This document shows positions 24,931 through 33,174 of a stretch of DNA of 64,000 bases, one piece after another. Under the pieces are notes generated by a model, which searched no databases, was not told the origin of the DNA, and saw nothing but the letters and a program-made list of their open reading frames with translations. The stretch spans positions 62,001 to 126,000 of the forward strand of contig FOIY01000006.1 in assembly GCA_900111435.1 (NCBI GenBank), read 5' to 3'. This DNA is from Ruminococcaceae bacterium KH2T8 (GTDB taxonomy: Bacteria; Bacillota; Clostridia; Saccharofermentanales; Saccharofermentanaceae). Made by a program: the position numbers and the translations under genes. Within the stretch, counting starts at the first letter, position 1, and every line of letters begins with the position of its first letter.

Positions 24931-26433
24931 TCAATCAAGCTCTATATCCTTGAGTTCCAAAGGTGGAACGGATGAGGTCGAAGCACTTACCATCTTGGCG
25001 ATCTCCTTTTTGGCAGAGGCGACGTCGATAAGTGTTCCGGCTCCTGCTACACATCCGCCGGGGCAGGCCATACCTTCGATCATGAGACCGTTCTTCTTTC
25101 CGTTCTTTGCAAGAAGGAGGGCTGTCTTACAGTCGGCAAGACCTTCGTAGTGCTCTGACTTGAGTTCTTCTCCCGGGTAGTATTCTTCGACGCATTTTCT
25201 TATTGCATCTATAACGCCTCCGGCGACGGCATATCCGCGTCCTGCTCCGGTGGCATCGTGAAGTGAGCCGTTGGAGACTACGGTTGCCGGGTCTATACCG
25301 CGGGCAGTAAATATCGCATCGAGTTCCTCGAAAGTGATAACGAAATCAACATCAGAACGTACATGCTTTCGCATTGCTTCAAGCTTCTTGGAAGCACAGG
25401 GGCCGATGAATACGACCTTTGCATCGGGGATCTTCTGCTTAATGCTCCTTGCGGTAGCGACCATGGGAGTAAGTTCCAGCGAGATCTGATCCGTGACCTC
25501 GGGAAAGAACTTCTTGGCGAGCATGGCCCAGGAAGGGCAACAGGAAGTAAGTGAGAACGGCTTATCTCCGTGGATGACATTCTCTACATAATCTCTTGCT
25601 TCGCTTATACATCCGATATCTGCGCCGAGAGCTACTTCGTACACTTCAGCGAAGCCGAGCTCCTTCAAAGCGGCGTAGATCTTATCCTTAGTTGCTGCGG
25701 GCCCGAACTGACCTATATATGCGGGAGCGATCTCCGCAACGACCTTTTCACCTGCCTTCATGGCTCTGATCATCTGATAGAACTGTGACTTGTCGGCGAT
25801 GGCACCGAAAGGACAGTTGACCATGCACATGCCGCAAGAGAGGCACTTTTCCTGGTTGATGGTAGCTCTCCCGAGCTCGTCGCTTTCGATCGCCTTTACT
25901 CCGCATGAGAGGGAGCAGGGGCGAACGCGCTTTCCTATAGCGTCGTAAGGACAGCTGGCCTTGCACTTTCCGCACTTAATACATTTTTCCTTATCGATCT
26001 GAGAATGACCGTCGACCATAGTTACTGCACCGACGGGGCAAACTTCCACGCAGTTATGCGACAGACAGTTACGGCAGAGGTTACTTACCTCATAGACGTT
26101 ATCTTCGCACTTGGCACATGCGGAAGGGATGACCTGCATGAGAGGCGCCTCATAATAGACTTCGTTGACCGAGCTCTTATTAAGTCCGCTCGTAACGTGA
26201 ACGGGCTTGTTTGCGGGTCTTAAGGAAAGTCCCATTGCGAGTCTTGCGCGTTCGGCGCTGATAGCTCGTTCCTGATATATATTGTTACCGAATTTGGGTG
26301 TTTCTTCCGGGGATATCTTATAGGGCAGAGCCTCAAGATCATCCTTAACGTTTTCCGATTCGTATGCGATCCTGGCAACTTCGACAAAGACACTCTTTCG
26401 AAGCTCCGATACAGGTGTATGAAGTCCTCTCAT
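24931..26433 (-). CDS. Monomeric [FeFe] hydrogenase
   Basis: This 500-residue ferredoxin hydrogenase interconverts protons and H2. N-terminal ferredoxin-type clusters are built from cysteines at about 106-132, CIKCGKCKASCP (151-161) and CLSCGMCMVNCP (197-207). The H-cluster domain has TSCCPSW (296-302), GPCASKK (344-350) and EGMACPGGC (453-461), all with their cysteines. The second motif lacks the usual methionine (MPC is GPC), and the N-terminus lacks the [2Fe-2S] domain of Clostridium HydA, which suggests a group B enzyme. It is convergent with the hdr-flx operon. It may use ferredoxin reduced by that complex. Maturases HydEFG are not in the window. Confidence 0.92.
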   Translation of the reverse strand: MRGLHTPVSELRKSVFVEVARIAYESENVKDDLEALPYKISPEETPKFGNNIYQERAISAERARLAMGLSLRPANKPVHVTSGLNKSSVNEVYYEAPLMQVIPSACAKCEDNVYEVSNLCRNCLSHNCVEVCPVGAVTMVDGHSQIDKEKCIKCGKCKASCPYDAIGKRVRPCSLSCGVKAIESDELGRATINQEKCLSCGMCMVNCPFGAIADKSQFYQMIRAMKAGEKVVAEIAPAYIGQFGPAATKDKIYAALKELGFAEVYEVALGADIGCISEARDYVENVIHGDKPFSLTSCCPSWAMLAKKFFPEVTDQISLELTPMVATARSIKQKIPDAKVVFIGPCASKKLEAMRKHVRSDVDFVITFEELDAIFTARGIDPATVVSNGSLHDATGAGRGYAVAGGVIDAIRKCVEEYYPGEELKSEHYEGLADCKTALLLAKNGKKNGLMIEGMACPGGCVAGAGTLIDVASAKKEIAKMVSASTSSVPPLELKDIELD

Positions 26434-26522
26434 ATTCTCTTTAAACCTCCGAAATTATTCTATCAGCGTTAAGGACGTTTGTCATTTGATGTGTTAGAAT
26501 TATTTACATGGGATGACTTTTT

Positions 26523-28190
26523 ATGAGACGAAGAGAGAGACGCAGGAGAAACAGGATATTTAAGTGTCTGGTATTCAGTTTTGTCGCGATACTTCTGGTA
26601 TCTTATGCGATGATCTGGGTTCACCGTAATCCGAATTCTTTTTCATACAAGAGCAGCGCCCTTCTCATAGGAAGTCAGTGGGTCGATTCAGAAGGCGTAC
26701 CAACGGAGATAGGCTCTTTTGATCACAGCGAGAGCTACAGTACGGTCATCGACGGTAAGAATATCTCCCACAGGGATCTTTGTTTCCGAAGTAAGAATAC
26801 GGATTTCGTAGTATATCTCGACGGCGAAGAGATATACCGATACGAACCCCAAGTACCGCGTCTGTTCGGCAAGTCTTACGGTGTATACTTCCATGCGATC
26901 CCGATACCAGATTATGAAGGAGAGAAGACGATAACCATTGACGTCTATCCTGCATATTCAGGCGGTAACGGCAGTATCCAGGATATGCAGCTTCAGTACG
27001 GCAACAAGTACTATGCGCAGCTCTATGCATCGAATGCTTTTAATTTCCTGATATCTATATTCCTCTTTGCAATGGGTGTCGTTCTCTTTATAGGCGGATT
27101 TGCAGTCTCCGGATCGGCCAACAAGGGCAAGGAGATGATCTCGATCGGTCTTTTTACCATGCTCGCATCCACGTGGTCGTCTACTGAGACCGTATATTAT
27201 CAGTTGAGCAGTAATAACCCTGCGGCAGTTCATTTCCTTAACTATATATCGCTGATCCTTATACCCGGCGCAGCCATGCTCTTTGTCGGTCATTTCGTAA
27301 GGAACGGCAAGAGTCTTATCGTAAGGACGATGGTCCTGCTCTCGGTTGCAATCTGCGCGGCGGATATCATCATCACTTTATCGGGCGTTACGGATTACCA
27401 TAACCTTCTTATCCTCACGCATATCCAGCTTGGCGTGGCGGCGGTCCTTTCGAGCTTTTATATCATCAGGGCGATCGTCACGAGTACGATCAGAAGACAT
27501 CAGACGATCGTTATCGGAACTGCTTTTTTCATGGTCATCATCGGAGGCGTCTGCGATCTTGTCAGGTACTATGTATTCAGTTCATCTCATGATACGGCAA
27601 CTTTCTTCAGACTCGGCCTTTTTGCATTTGTTTCGACCATGAGCGTCTATGAGATAGTTGAGCTCTATAACTTCCGAAAGTATGAGACAGAGGCCAAGAC
27701 CATGCGAAAGCTCGCTCATACAGATGCGCTTACGGGCATAGCCAACAGAATGGCATATAACGAATTCGAAAAAGAAATCAAGGGTAACAAGGAATATACG
27801 GATGAGGTCCTCCTCGTACAGCTCGATATCAATAACGTAAAGAAAGTAAACGATAACTTCGGACACGTCGAAGGTGATAAGCATATCGCGGCAGCGGCAT
27901 CCATTATCGATGACAGCTTCAGCGGCATAGGAAAGGTGTTCCGTACCGGCGGTGACGAATTCATAGCCGCCATCGAAGGAATGGCTACCAAGGCCAGATA
28001 CGATGACGCGATCACGAAGATGGAACGTGCCGTAGCGGAATATAATAAGAAGAATAAGCCGCCGATCCCGCTTCAGATCGCATACGGTATGGCGGAGTTC
28101 AACCCGCGAAAGAGTACTCCCGAGGAGACGCTCCGCATAGCCGATTCCAAGATGTATGACATGAAGAATAAGATGAAAGGGCAGATGTGA
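26523..28190 (+). CDS. Membrane-bound diguanylate cyclase
   Basis: This is a 555-residue protein. A basic N-terminus and one helix (about 12-33) are followed by an external domain of about 130 residues resembling 7TMR-DISM extracellular regions, then about seven hydrophobic helices (about 170-375), and a cytoplasmic GGDEF domain with HTDALTGIANRMAYNEF and GGDEF at 476-480. The residues before GGDEF contain no RxxD, so product inhibition through the I-site is unlikely, unlike the cyclase at 13119. It should make c-di-GMP in response to an external ligand. A TAGAAT box at 26495-26500 would give a leader of about 16 nt. Confidence 0.88.
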   Translation: MRRRERRRRNRIFKCLVFSFVAILLVSYAMIWVHRNPNSFSYKSSALLIGSQWVDSEGVPTEIGSFDHSESYSTVIDGKNISHRDLCFRSKNTDFVVYLDGEEIYRYEPQVPRLFGKSYGVYFHAIPIPDYEGEKTITIDVYPAYSGGNGSIQDMQLQYGNKYYAQLYASNAFNFLISIFLFAMGVVLFIGGFAVSGSANKGKEMISIGLFTMLASTWSSTETVYYQLSSNNPAAVHFLNYISLILIPGAAMLFVGHFVRNGKSLIVRTMVLLSVAICAADIIITLSGVTDYHNLLILTHIQLGVAAVLSSFYIIRAIVTSTIRRHQTIVIGTAFFMVIIGGVCDLVRYYVFSSSHDTATFFRLGLFAFVSTMSVYEIVELYNFRKYETEAKTMRKLAHTDALTGIANRMAYNEFEKEIKGNKEYTDEVLLVQLDINNVKKVNDNFGHVEGDKHIAAAASIIDDSFSGIGKVFRTGGDEFIAAIEGMATKARYDDAITKMERAVAEYNKKNKPPIPLQIAYGMAEFNPRKSTPEETLRIADSKMYDMKNKMKGQM

Positions 28191-28234
28191 TCGAGGCTCC
28201 GGATATTCTGATAGCCGATGCGGGTGAATTGTAT

Positions 28235-28262
28235 TTGAAAAGCACATTAAGCGTAGTATGAT
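28235..28262 (+). promoter_or_regulatory. Promoter of the putative antitoxin RNA
   Basis: TTGAAA (28235-28240) and TATGAT (28257-28262) are spaced by 16 bp and predict a start near 28269. No protein-coding frame follows before the terminator at 28315-28352. Confidence 0.6.
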
Positions 28263-28268
28263 CGAAAT

Positions 28269-28352
28269 ATAAAGAGGTGTTACCTATAGACGGTTACCTC
28301 GGAATTATGTCAATAAATGACCGTAACTTTTCCAGAGGGACGGTCATTTTTT
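28269..28352 (+). ncRNA. Putative antisense antitoxin RNA of a type I toxin-antitoxin locus
   Basis: A transcript of about 84 nt runs from a good promoter to a terminator hairpin whose plus-strand T-run is six long. Its 5' part forms a hairpin GAGGT (28274-28278) with ACCTC (28296-28300). GGTTACCTC (28292-28300) recurs as GGTAACCTC at 28459-28467 inside the toxin leader, so the two convergent RNAs can pair there with one mismatch, in addition to full complementarity over the shared terminator. This is the layout of Fst/par-type systems. Its existence as a transcript is a prediction. Confidence 0.5.
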
Positions 28353-28426
28353 ATGTATTCGATAAGTAATTTGACAATGATAGCAATTATGGTAAGAACC
28401 ACAATAATGATCTCATAGTCGCTCAT
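28310..28426 (-). CDS. Holin-like type I toxin peptide
   Basis: This 38-residue peptide has an N-terminal MSDYE, one very hydrophobic helix (about residues 6-22) and a charged tail (EYIKNDRPSGK). That is the pattern of the short holin-like and Fst-like toxins that damage the membrane when overproduced. GAGGAGGTGG is an almost perfect ribosome-binding site 5 nt before the ATG. The coding region ends inside the bidirectional terminator shared with the opposing RNA. The longer upstream frame is not preferred because it is hydrophilic and lies in the leader. Confidence 0.65.
   Translation of the reverse strand: MSDYEIIIVVLTIIAIIVKLLIEYIKNDRPSGKVTVIY
28315..28352. terminator. Bidirectional terminator shared by toxin and antitoxin RNAs
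   Basis: AAATGACCGT (28315-28324) pairs with ACGGTCATTT (28340-28349), with six T on the plus strand. The toxin stop codon lies inside this element. Confidence 0.85.
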
Positions 28427-28497
28427 CGTACCACCTCCTCTCTCCGTAGAGGAATGAAGGTAACCTCCTATCCGTTTAAGGTACACCTCAGAGCAAC

Positions 28498-28506
28498 AGT
28501 ATAGCA
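28498..28506 (-). promoter_or_regulatory. Extended -10 promoter of the toxin gene
   Basis: On the minus strand TGC-TATACT forms an extended -10 element. Starting near 28491 gives a leader of about 65 nt containing the GAGGTGTACC and GAGGTTACC segments related to the antitoxin RNA. Confidence 0.5.
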
Positions 28507-28569
28507 CTATGGCGAGGGAAGGCTTGATTGACCGTTGAAATTCCGCTGTTTGCACAGAGTCGCCCCTGA

Positions 28570-28598
28570 TTGACAACCCTATTTTAATAAGTTATAAA
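28570..28598 (+). promoter_or_regulatory. Sigma-A promoter of the AspT/SucE-like carrier
   Basis: A consensus TTGACA (28570-28575) and TATAAA (28593-28598) are separated by 17 bp, about 55 bp upstream of the ATG. Confidence 0.85.
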
Positions 28599-28653
28599 AG
28601 TGTAGGTTTTATTTAGTTAACTTATCAGATCTATTAAAGAGAGGGTTTGGAAC

Positions 28654-29940
28654 ATGAATTTCGACGGCTTTTCCGTAAAGCTTATCGAGCTTCTCGGTCA
28701 CTATCTTTTCAGCATCAAGGGCACTACACTCGTACTGTTCTTCATGTTTGCGATCATAGCGATCGGATATCTCATCGGTAAGATCAATGTTAAGGGTGTA
28801 TCCCTTGGTACAGCAGCTATCTTCATCGTAGCTCTCGTGTTCGGTCACTTTAAGGGTGTAACGATCGGTTACGCAGGACACGAAGGTTGCATCGAAGGTT
28901 GGGCAGCAAGCCTTACAACGATCGATACATATTTTAAGATGATCCAGAATATGGGTCTCGTACTCTTCGTAACATCCGTAGGTCTTATCGCAGGACCGAC
29001 ATTCTTTAAGAACCTTAAGAAGAATGCAACGTCCTACATCCTTCTCGGAGCTCTTATCATATTATCCGGAAGTGTTGTAACGGCACTCGTTACGATGTTC
29101 GTTCCCAAGATGACATCCGCTATGGCAGTCGGCCTTATGTCCGGCTCCCTTACAAGTACACCTGCTTTTGCTGCCGCTCAGGGCGCTCTCGAGGACAGCC
29201 CTTACTACAGCGAGATCGCAGTAGGACACGCTGTTGCTTATCCTTTCGGAGTTATCGGTGTAGTTCTCTTCGTACAGATCATCCCCAGGCTCCTCAAGGC
29301 CAACATGGATGAAGAGAGAGCTAAGCTTGCTCCCGTAGGTGAGTTCGAGACAGCTACGGGTCCCGCTCCCAAGCTCTTCGAGCTCGACAAGTTCGGTCTC
29401 GGTGCTTTCGCTATTACGCTCATGGTCGGACTTCTTGTAGGAAGCATCAACATCCCGCTTCCCGGCGGCTCAACATTCAGCCTCGGCGCAACAGGCGGTC
29501 CTCTCATCATGGCATTGGTATTCGGTCACTTCGGTAAGATCGGCAACATGAGCATGAAGGTCAAGGAGCATCTCCTTTCTATCTTCCAGGAGTTCGGTCT
29601 CGTACTCTTCCTCATCGGTGCAGGTATCGAAGGCGGCGCTGAGTTCGTAGATACACTCAAGGTTTACGGCGGCCTGATCTTCCTCTGGGGTGCTCTTATC
29701 ACTCTTGTACCGCTTCTTGTAGGTTTCTTCTTTGCAAGAAATGTTTTGAAGCTCAGCCTCTTGAACAACTTGGGATCCATCACGGGCGGTATGACAAGTA
29801 CACCTGCTCTCGGAGCTCTTATCCAGTCCACGGGTACATCTAACGTAGCATCCGCTTATGCCGCAACATACCCCATCGCACTGGTACTTGTAGTACTTGC
29901 ATCTCAGTTCCTTACATACCTTCCTAATCTCGTAGGCTAA
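28654..29940 (+). CDS. AspT/YidE-family (aspartate-alanine exchanger type) membrane carrier
   Basis: This 428-residue carrier has about ten to twelve helices arranged as two homologous halves. The half-site signatures are GLMSGSLTSTPAFAAAQG and GSITGGMTSTPALGALIQ, typical of the aspartate:alanine exchanger superfamily. That family includes AspT and the succinate exporter SucE1 of Corynebacterium. The TrkA-C domains found between the halves in many members are absent, leaving only a short central loop (about 215-245). A ribosome-binding site AGAGAGGG precedes the ATG. Dicarboxylate or amino-acid exchange is likely. A link to fumarate reduction encoded 4 kb upstream is suggestive only. Confidence 0.85.
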   Translation: MNFDGFSVKLIELLGHYLFSIKGTTLVLFFMFAIIAIGYLIGKINVKGVSLGTAAIFIVALVFGHFKGVTIGYAGHEGCIEGWAASLTTIDTYFKMIQNMGLVLFVTSVGLIAGPTFFKNLKKNATSYILLGALIILSGSVVTALVTMFVPKMTSAMAVGLMSGSLTSTPAFAAAQGALEDSPYYSEIAVGHAVAYPFGVIGVVLFVQIIPRLLKANMDEERAKLAPVGEFETATGPAPKLFELDKFGLGAFAITLMVGLLVGSINIPLPGGSTFSLGATGGPLIMALVFGHFGKIGNMSMKVKEHLLSIFQEFGLVLFLIGAGIEGGAEFVDTLKVYGGLIFLWGALITLVPLLVGFFFARNVLKLSLLNNLGSITGGMTSTPALGALIQSTGTSNVASAYAATYPIALVLVVLASQFLTYLPNLVG

Positions 29941-29963
29941 GGACTGAAGATCTTAAATAACAC

Positions 29964-30001
29964 AGCCGGGCGACTTCCATGTGAGGTTGCCCGGCTTTTT
30001 G
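29964..30001 (+). terminator. Intrinsic terminator after the carrier gene
   Basis: AGCCGGGC (29964-29971) pairs with GCCCGGCT (29989-29996), followed by TTTTT. Confidence 0.92.
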
Positions 30002-30031
30002 TATGCGCGAAAGCCGGGATTTCTCAAGCGA

Positions 30032-30084
30032 CATTACCATTTACACGTCCCAAAAACGAAAAAAGTGGTAGTGAAATGGTAATG
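30032..30084. repeat. Palindromic dispersed repeat, copy A1
   Basis: This 53-bp element is bounded by CATTACCATTT and its exact complement AAATGGTAATG. Its interior is close to the reverse complement of the element at 61258-61309 (ACACGTCC, then an A-rich stretch, then GGTAGTG). It lies in a non-coding spacer between the carrier terminator and the response regulator. Confidence 0.8.
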
Positions 30085-30092
30085 AAGGTCGC

Positions 30093-30144
30093 CATTACCA
30101 TTTCATTACCATAATTTCAAAAAATGGCAGTGTAAATGGTAATG
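30093..30144. repeat. Palindromic dispersed repeat, copy A2
   Basis: This 52-bp element has the same 11-bp terminal inverted repeats as copy A1, 8 bp after it and in the opposite internal orientation. It has the same length and orientation as the copy at 61258-61309. Confidence 0.8.
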
Positions 30145-30273
30145 GAAGCAGCGTGGCGGATCGCTGCCGCAGATACTTGTGTCAAAGTTGTCAAATTTCA
30201 CGCTCGATCCCCACAAATCGGAAAATTCGGATAAAATATATGCGAAGGTTCACTTTGAAGAGGTAATAAGGAA

Positions 30274-30945
30274 ATGATAAGGATACTTACAGTCGAAGAT
30301 GACGCAGCTATAGCAAATCTTATTAACATGACACTGACGGATGCCAGATATGAATGCACGGTGGCTACCGACGGCGAAGAAGGATTAGAACTTATAGAGA
30401 ATAATACATGGGATCTCGTACTCCTTGACCTGATGCTTCCGAAGGTCAGCGGATACGAGCTCCTGGAGATCATCAGAAGGGATTCGGAGACGCCTGTCAT
30501 TATAATCTCGGCCATGAATCAGGTCAGCGACAGGATCAGAGGACTTCGCATGGGTGCGGATGACTACCTTTGTAAGCCGTTCCAGATCGGTGAGCTCGTT
30601 GCACGAGTAGAGTCCGTATTAAGAAGGACTATAAAGCAGCAGGAGGCATTCACATACGCAGGCATCACGGTCGATTCCGATTCCAGAAGAGTATTCGGTC
30701 CCGAAGGTGAGATCCTCCTGACGACTAAGGAGTTCGATCTGCTCGATACTCTTATAAGGAACAAGAATATCGCACTTACCCGCGAATATCTTTACGAGAG
30801 TGTCTGGAAAGAGGAATATCTCGGACAGACGAGGACTCTCGATAACCATATCCAGAGGATCAGAAAAAAGCTCGGATGGGATGATGTCATCCAGACAGTA
30901 TTCCGTATCGGCTACAGATTGTTTATTCCCGAATCCAGAATATGA
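30274..30945 (+). CDS. OmpR/PhoB-family response regulator
   Basis: This 223-residue regulator has a receiver domain with VEDD near the N-terminus and phospho-acceptor D52 (LVLLDLMLP), then a winged-helix DNA-binding domain (LLTTKEFDLLDTLIRNKNIALTR, then a TLDNHIQRIRKKLG recognition helix). It overlaps the kinase gene by 4 bp (ATGA). It starts a run of six genes on one strand with envelope-related products, which are its likely targets. Confidence 0.93.
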   Translation: MIRILTVEDDAAIANLINMTLTDARYECTVATDGEEGLELIENNTWDLVLLDLMLPKVSGYELLEIIRRDSETPVIIISAMNQVSDRIRGLRMGADDYLCKPFQIGELVARVESVLRRTIKQQEAFTYAGITVDSDSRRVFGPEGEILLTTKEFDLLDTLIRNKNIALTREYLYESVWKEEYLGQTRTLDNHIQRIRKKLGWDDVIQTVFRIGYRLFIPESRI

Positions 30946-32369
30946 AGTTTTTCTCAAAGCTCTATTTCTCGATGTTGATACTCTTGACTCTGGCGCTTTC
31001 GATCACAGAGTTTTACATTGTTGCGCGCAGTCTCGATTCGAGTGTAGATGCTCAGGTGGATTCAGCCCTCAGGCAGCACCAGCTCGTTAAATATGCCATT
31101 CAGTCAGATATGTTATCCGCATATCAGACCGAGGGAGGCTCCATAAGCAAAGAGACAATGCAGGATATCGCTCAGCTTACTTCCGGTTCGATGAACGTTA
31201 CGCTGGCGCTCTATTCCGCGGATGACGATTCCTTGATCGCGAGCACGATAAGGGAAGATGTTCCGGAGTTTGCTCCGGCCGATAACAGCATTCAGTACAG
31301 TTGCGGACGCTACGGAGATAAGACGATCCTGTATGCGGTAAGTAAGCTTTCCCAGGGCAGGTTCGCTTATAAGATAGTAACGGCGAGTGATATCTCGTTC
31401 GTTTATGAAAATGCAGAGCATATGCTTCGAGGATGTCTTTGGGTATATATTGCCGTCATAGCCGTGGGAGCGCTCTTCTCATTCGTATTCTCGCTCCTGA
31501 TCACCAGACCTCTCAAGGCGCTCAGCCGGGTCGGTATGGCATTTACTCAAGGCGATTATTCCGGACGTGTATATATGCACAGCAGGGATGAGATCGGTGA
31601 GCTTGCCAATGTCTATAACGAGATGGCCGATACGATAGAAGAGAAGATCGGAGATCTCGAGCTGGCGGTAAAGCAGCGCGAGGACTTTACTGCGGCTTTT
31701 GCTCATGAGCTCAAGACTCCCATGACAAGCATCATCGGATATGCCGATACTCTTTACCAGAAAGATCTTTCGGAGACGGAAGCCAGGAACGCAGCCGGCT
31801 TCATAGTAAACGAAGGTATGAGACTCGAAGCATTATCGTTCAAACTCCTGGAACTCATGACCCTTAATAAGAATGACTATATGCTCGAAGAGATCCAGAT
31901 GGCAGACTTCCTGCGTGATATCGAGGATACTATCCTTCCTGCCGCGGCGGTGAAGAATGTAAGGACTTTCTTCGACTACGAGCCGGGGTATGTAAGGATC
32001 GAGTATGATCTCTTCAAGACCCTGATACTAAACCTTATCGATAATGCAATGAAATCGGGAACTCCTGATGTTGCCGTCCTTGCTCAGTCGAAAGGCGATA
32101 CATATATGATCGCTGTAGTAGACCACGGACGAGGCATTCCCGCCAGCGAGCTCAAGCGAGTCACGGAGGCTTTCTATATGGTAGATAAGGCCCGTTCTCG
32201 AAAGGAGCACGGTGCGGGATTAGGACTTGCGCTCTGCCAGAAGATCGCCGAGATCCACGGAACTAAGCTCGATATCAGAAGCCATGAAGGTGAGGGTACG
32301 GCCATAAGGCTCAGGCTCAAGCTCATTGAAGGAGATAAAGATGAAGATGAAGAAGATCAGCTCGACTGA
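30942..32369 (+). CDS. Transmembrane sensor histidine kinase
   Basis: This 475-residue kinase has two membrane helices (about 7-28 and 164-187) enclosing an extracytoplasmic sensor of about 130 residues. A HAMP domain (RPLKALSRVGMAF), a HisKA domain with H255 in AAFAHELKTPMTS, and a HATPase_c domain with N-box NLIDNAMKSG and DHGRGIP/GAGLGLALC follow. The acidic C-terminus (KDEDEEDQ) overlaps the next coding region by 29 bp, so the exported protein downstream is translationally coupled. Confidence 0.92.
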   Translation: MKFFSKLYFSMLILLTLALSITEFYIVARSLDSSVDAQVDSALRQHQLVKYAIQSDMLSAYQTEGGSISKETMQDIAQLTSGSMNVTLALYSADDDSLIASTIREDVPEFAPADNSIQYSCGRYGDKTILYAVSKLSQGRFAYKIVTASDISFVYENAEHMLRGCLWVYIAVIAVGALFSFVFSLLITRPLKALSRVGMAFTQGDYSGRVYMHSRDEIGELANVYNEMADTIEEKIGDLELAVKQREDFTAAFAHELKTPMTSIIGYADTLYQKDLSETEARNAAGFIVNEGMRLEALSFKLLELMTLNKNDYMLEEIQMADFLRDIEDTILPAAAVKNVRTFFDYEPGYVRIEYDLFKTLILNLIDNAMKSGTPDVAVLAQSKGDTYMIAVVDHGRGIPASELKRVTEAFYMVDKARSRKEHGAGLGLALCQKIAEIHGTKLDIRSHEGEGTAIRLRLKLIEGDKDEDEEDQLD

Positions 32370-33174
32370 CATAAAAAAACTGGCCATAACAGCCGGGGTT
32401 ACTGTAGCGGTCGTGTTTTGCGGTCTTGCGGTGCCCGCACTGATCCTGAACAGAAAAGCGTCGGTATCTGCTCTCCCTCATGGTGAGATCAATATCAATG
32501 AAGTTCAGCCGTATGGCGCGGATACGATCCAGAATCAGACCGATCTTCTTAATGCGCTTCAGGCGTATGATCATTTCTGGGAGACGACTGATTATTATGA
32601 TCCGAGTGAGGAAACGCCCCTGAGGCGAGCAACTCTCGCGAATAATTACAGTGAGATCGGTATCATCTCGGGCGGTGATGCTTCCGGGGAAGGCGATGAG
32701 TTCATGTATGCTCTGAACCAGGAGATCGGAGAGGTGTTCCCCGGCGGTAAATTGCCTGATTACTATAGTGTGTTTCAATTTGATGAAGATTTCATGCTGC
32801 TGTATCATGATTTCGATAATCAACTGTATATTGACAGCAGATCCGGAGTGCCGCTGGGAGGTTATGTCAGATTCTTCAGTTCGGAGGATTACTCTCATGA
32901 TATGCTTCCGACGATGGTGTATGCTATCGCTCAGCTCTATACGAGATATACGGGACTGGCTTTCGTAGATGATCTTGGTGTAGAGTATGAATCGCACGAA
33001 TCTGATTGGGACCATTATTATTGTCATAACATCGCGACATCTGACGGCTCGTTTACGCTGTACATAACAATTGACAGCGGATGGTATTGGACAGAGCCTG
33101 AATTTGAAGGCGATTCATGGCATTCGACTGACAGGTATCAGTGGGATATATACTTTTATCTATATAGGTCATAA
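32341..33174 (+). CDS. Exported or membrane-anchored protein of unknown function
   Basis: This is a protein of about 277 residues with a basic N-terminus (KMKKISSTDIKK) and one helix (about 17-37), likely an uncleaved anchor, followed by an acidic, Tyr/Asp-rich extracytoplasmic domain. I recognise no domain. Features include two EXXD-rich stretches, many aromatic residues and no cysteine in the first 200 residues. ATG 32341 is favoured by GAAGGAG 6 nt upstream. It is embedded between the kinase and a C39-like protein (1-bp overlap with the latter), so it probably belongs to the regulon. Confidence 0.6.
   Translation: MKMKKISSTDIKKLAITAGVTVAVVFCGLAVPALILNRKASVSALPHGEININEVQPYGADTIQNQTDLLNALQAYDHFWETTDYYDPSEETPLRRATLANNYSEIGIISGGDASGEGDEFMYALNQEIGEVFPGGKLPDYYSVFQFDEDFMLLYHDFDNQLYIDSRSGVPLGGYVRFFSSEDYSHDMLPTMVYAIAQLYTRYTGLAFVDDLGVEYESHESDWDHYYCHNIATSDGSFTLYITIDSGWYWTEPEFEGDSWHSTDRYQWDIYFYLYRS

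Noticed and set aside
24784-24975. 63-codon plus frame
   Set aside because: It crosses the terminator at 24897-24922 and enters the hydrogenase gene antisense, with no ribosome-binding site. The composition does not look coding.
30032-30144. CRISPR array
   Set aside because: There are only two units in opposite orientation with an 8-bp gap and no spacers. They are palindromic repeats, and no cas genes are present.
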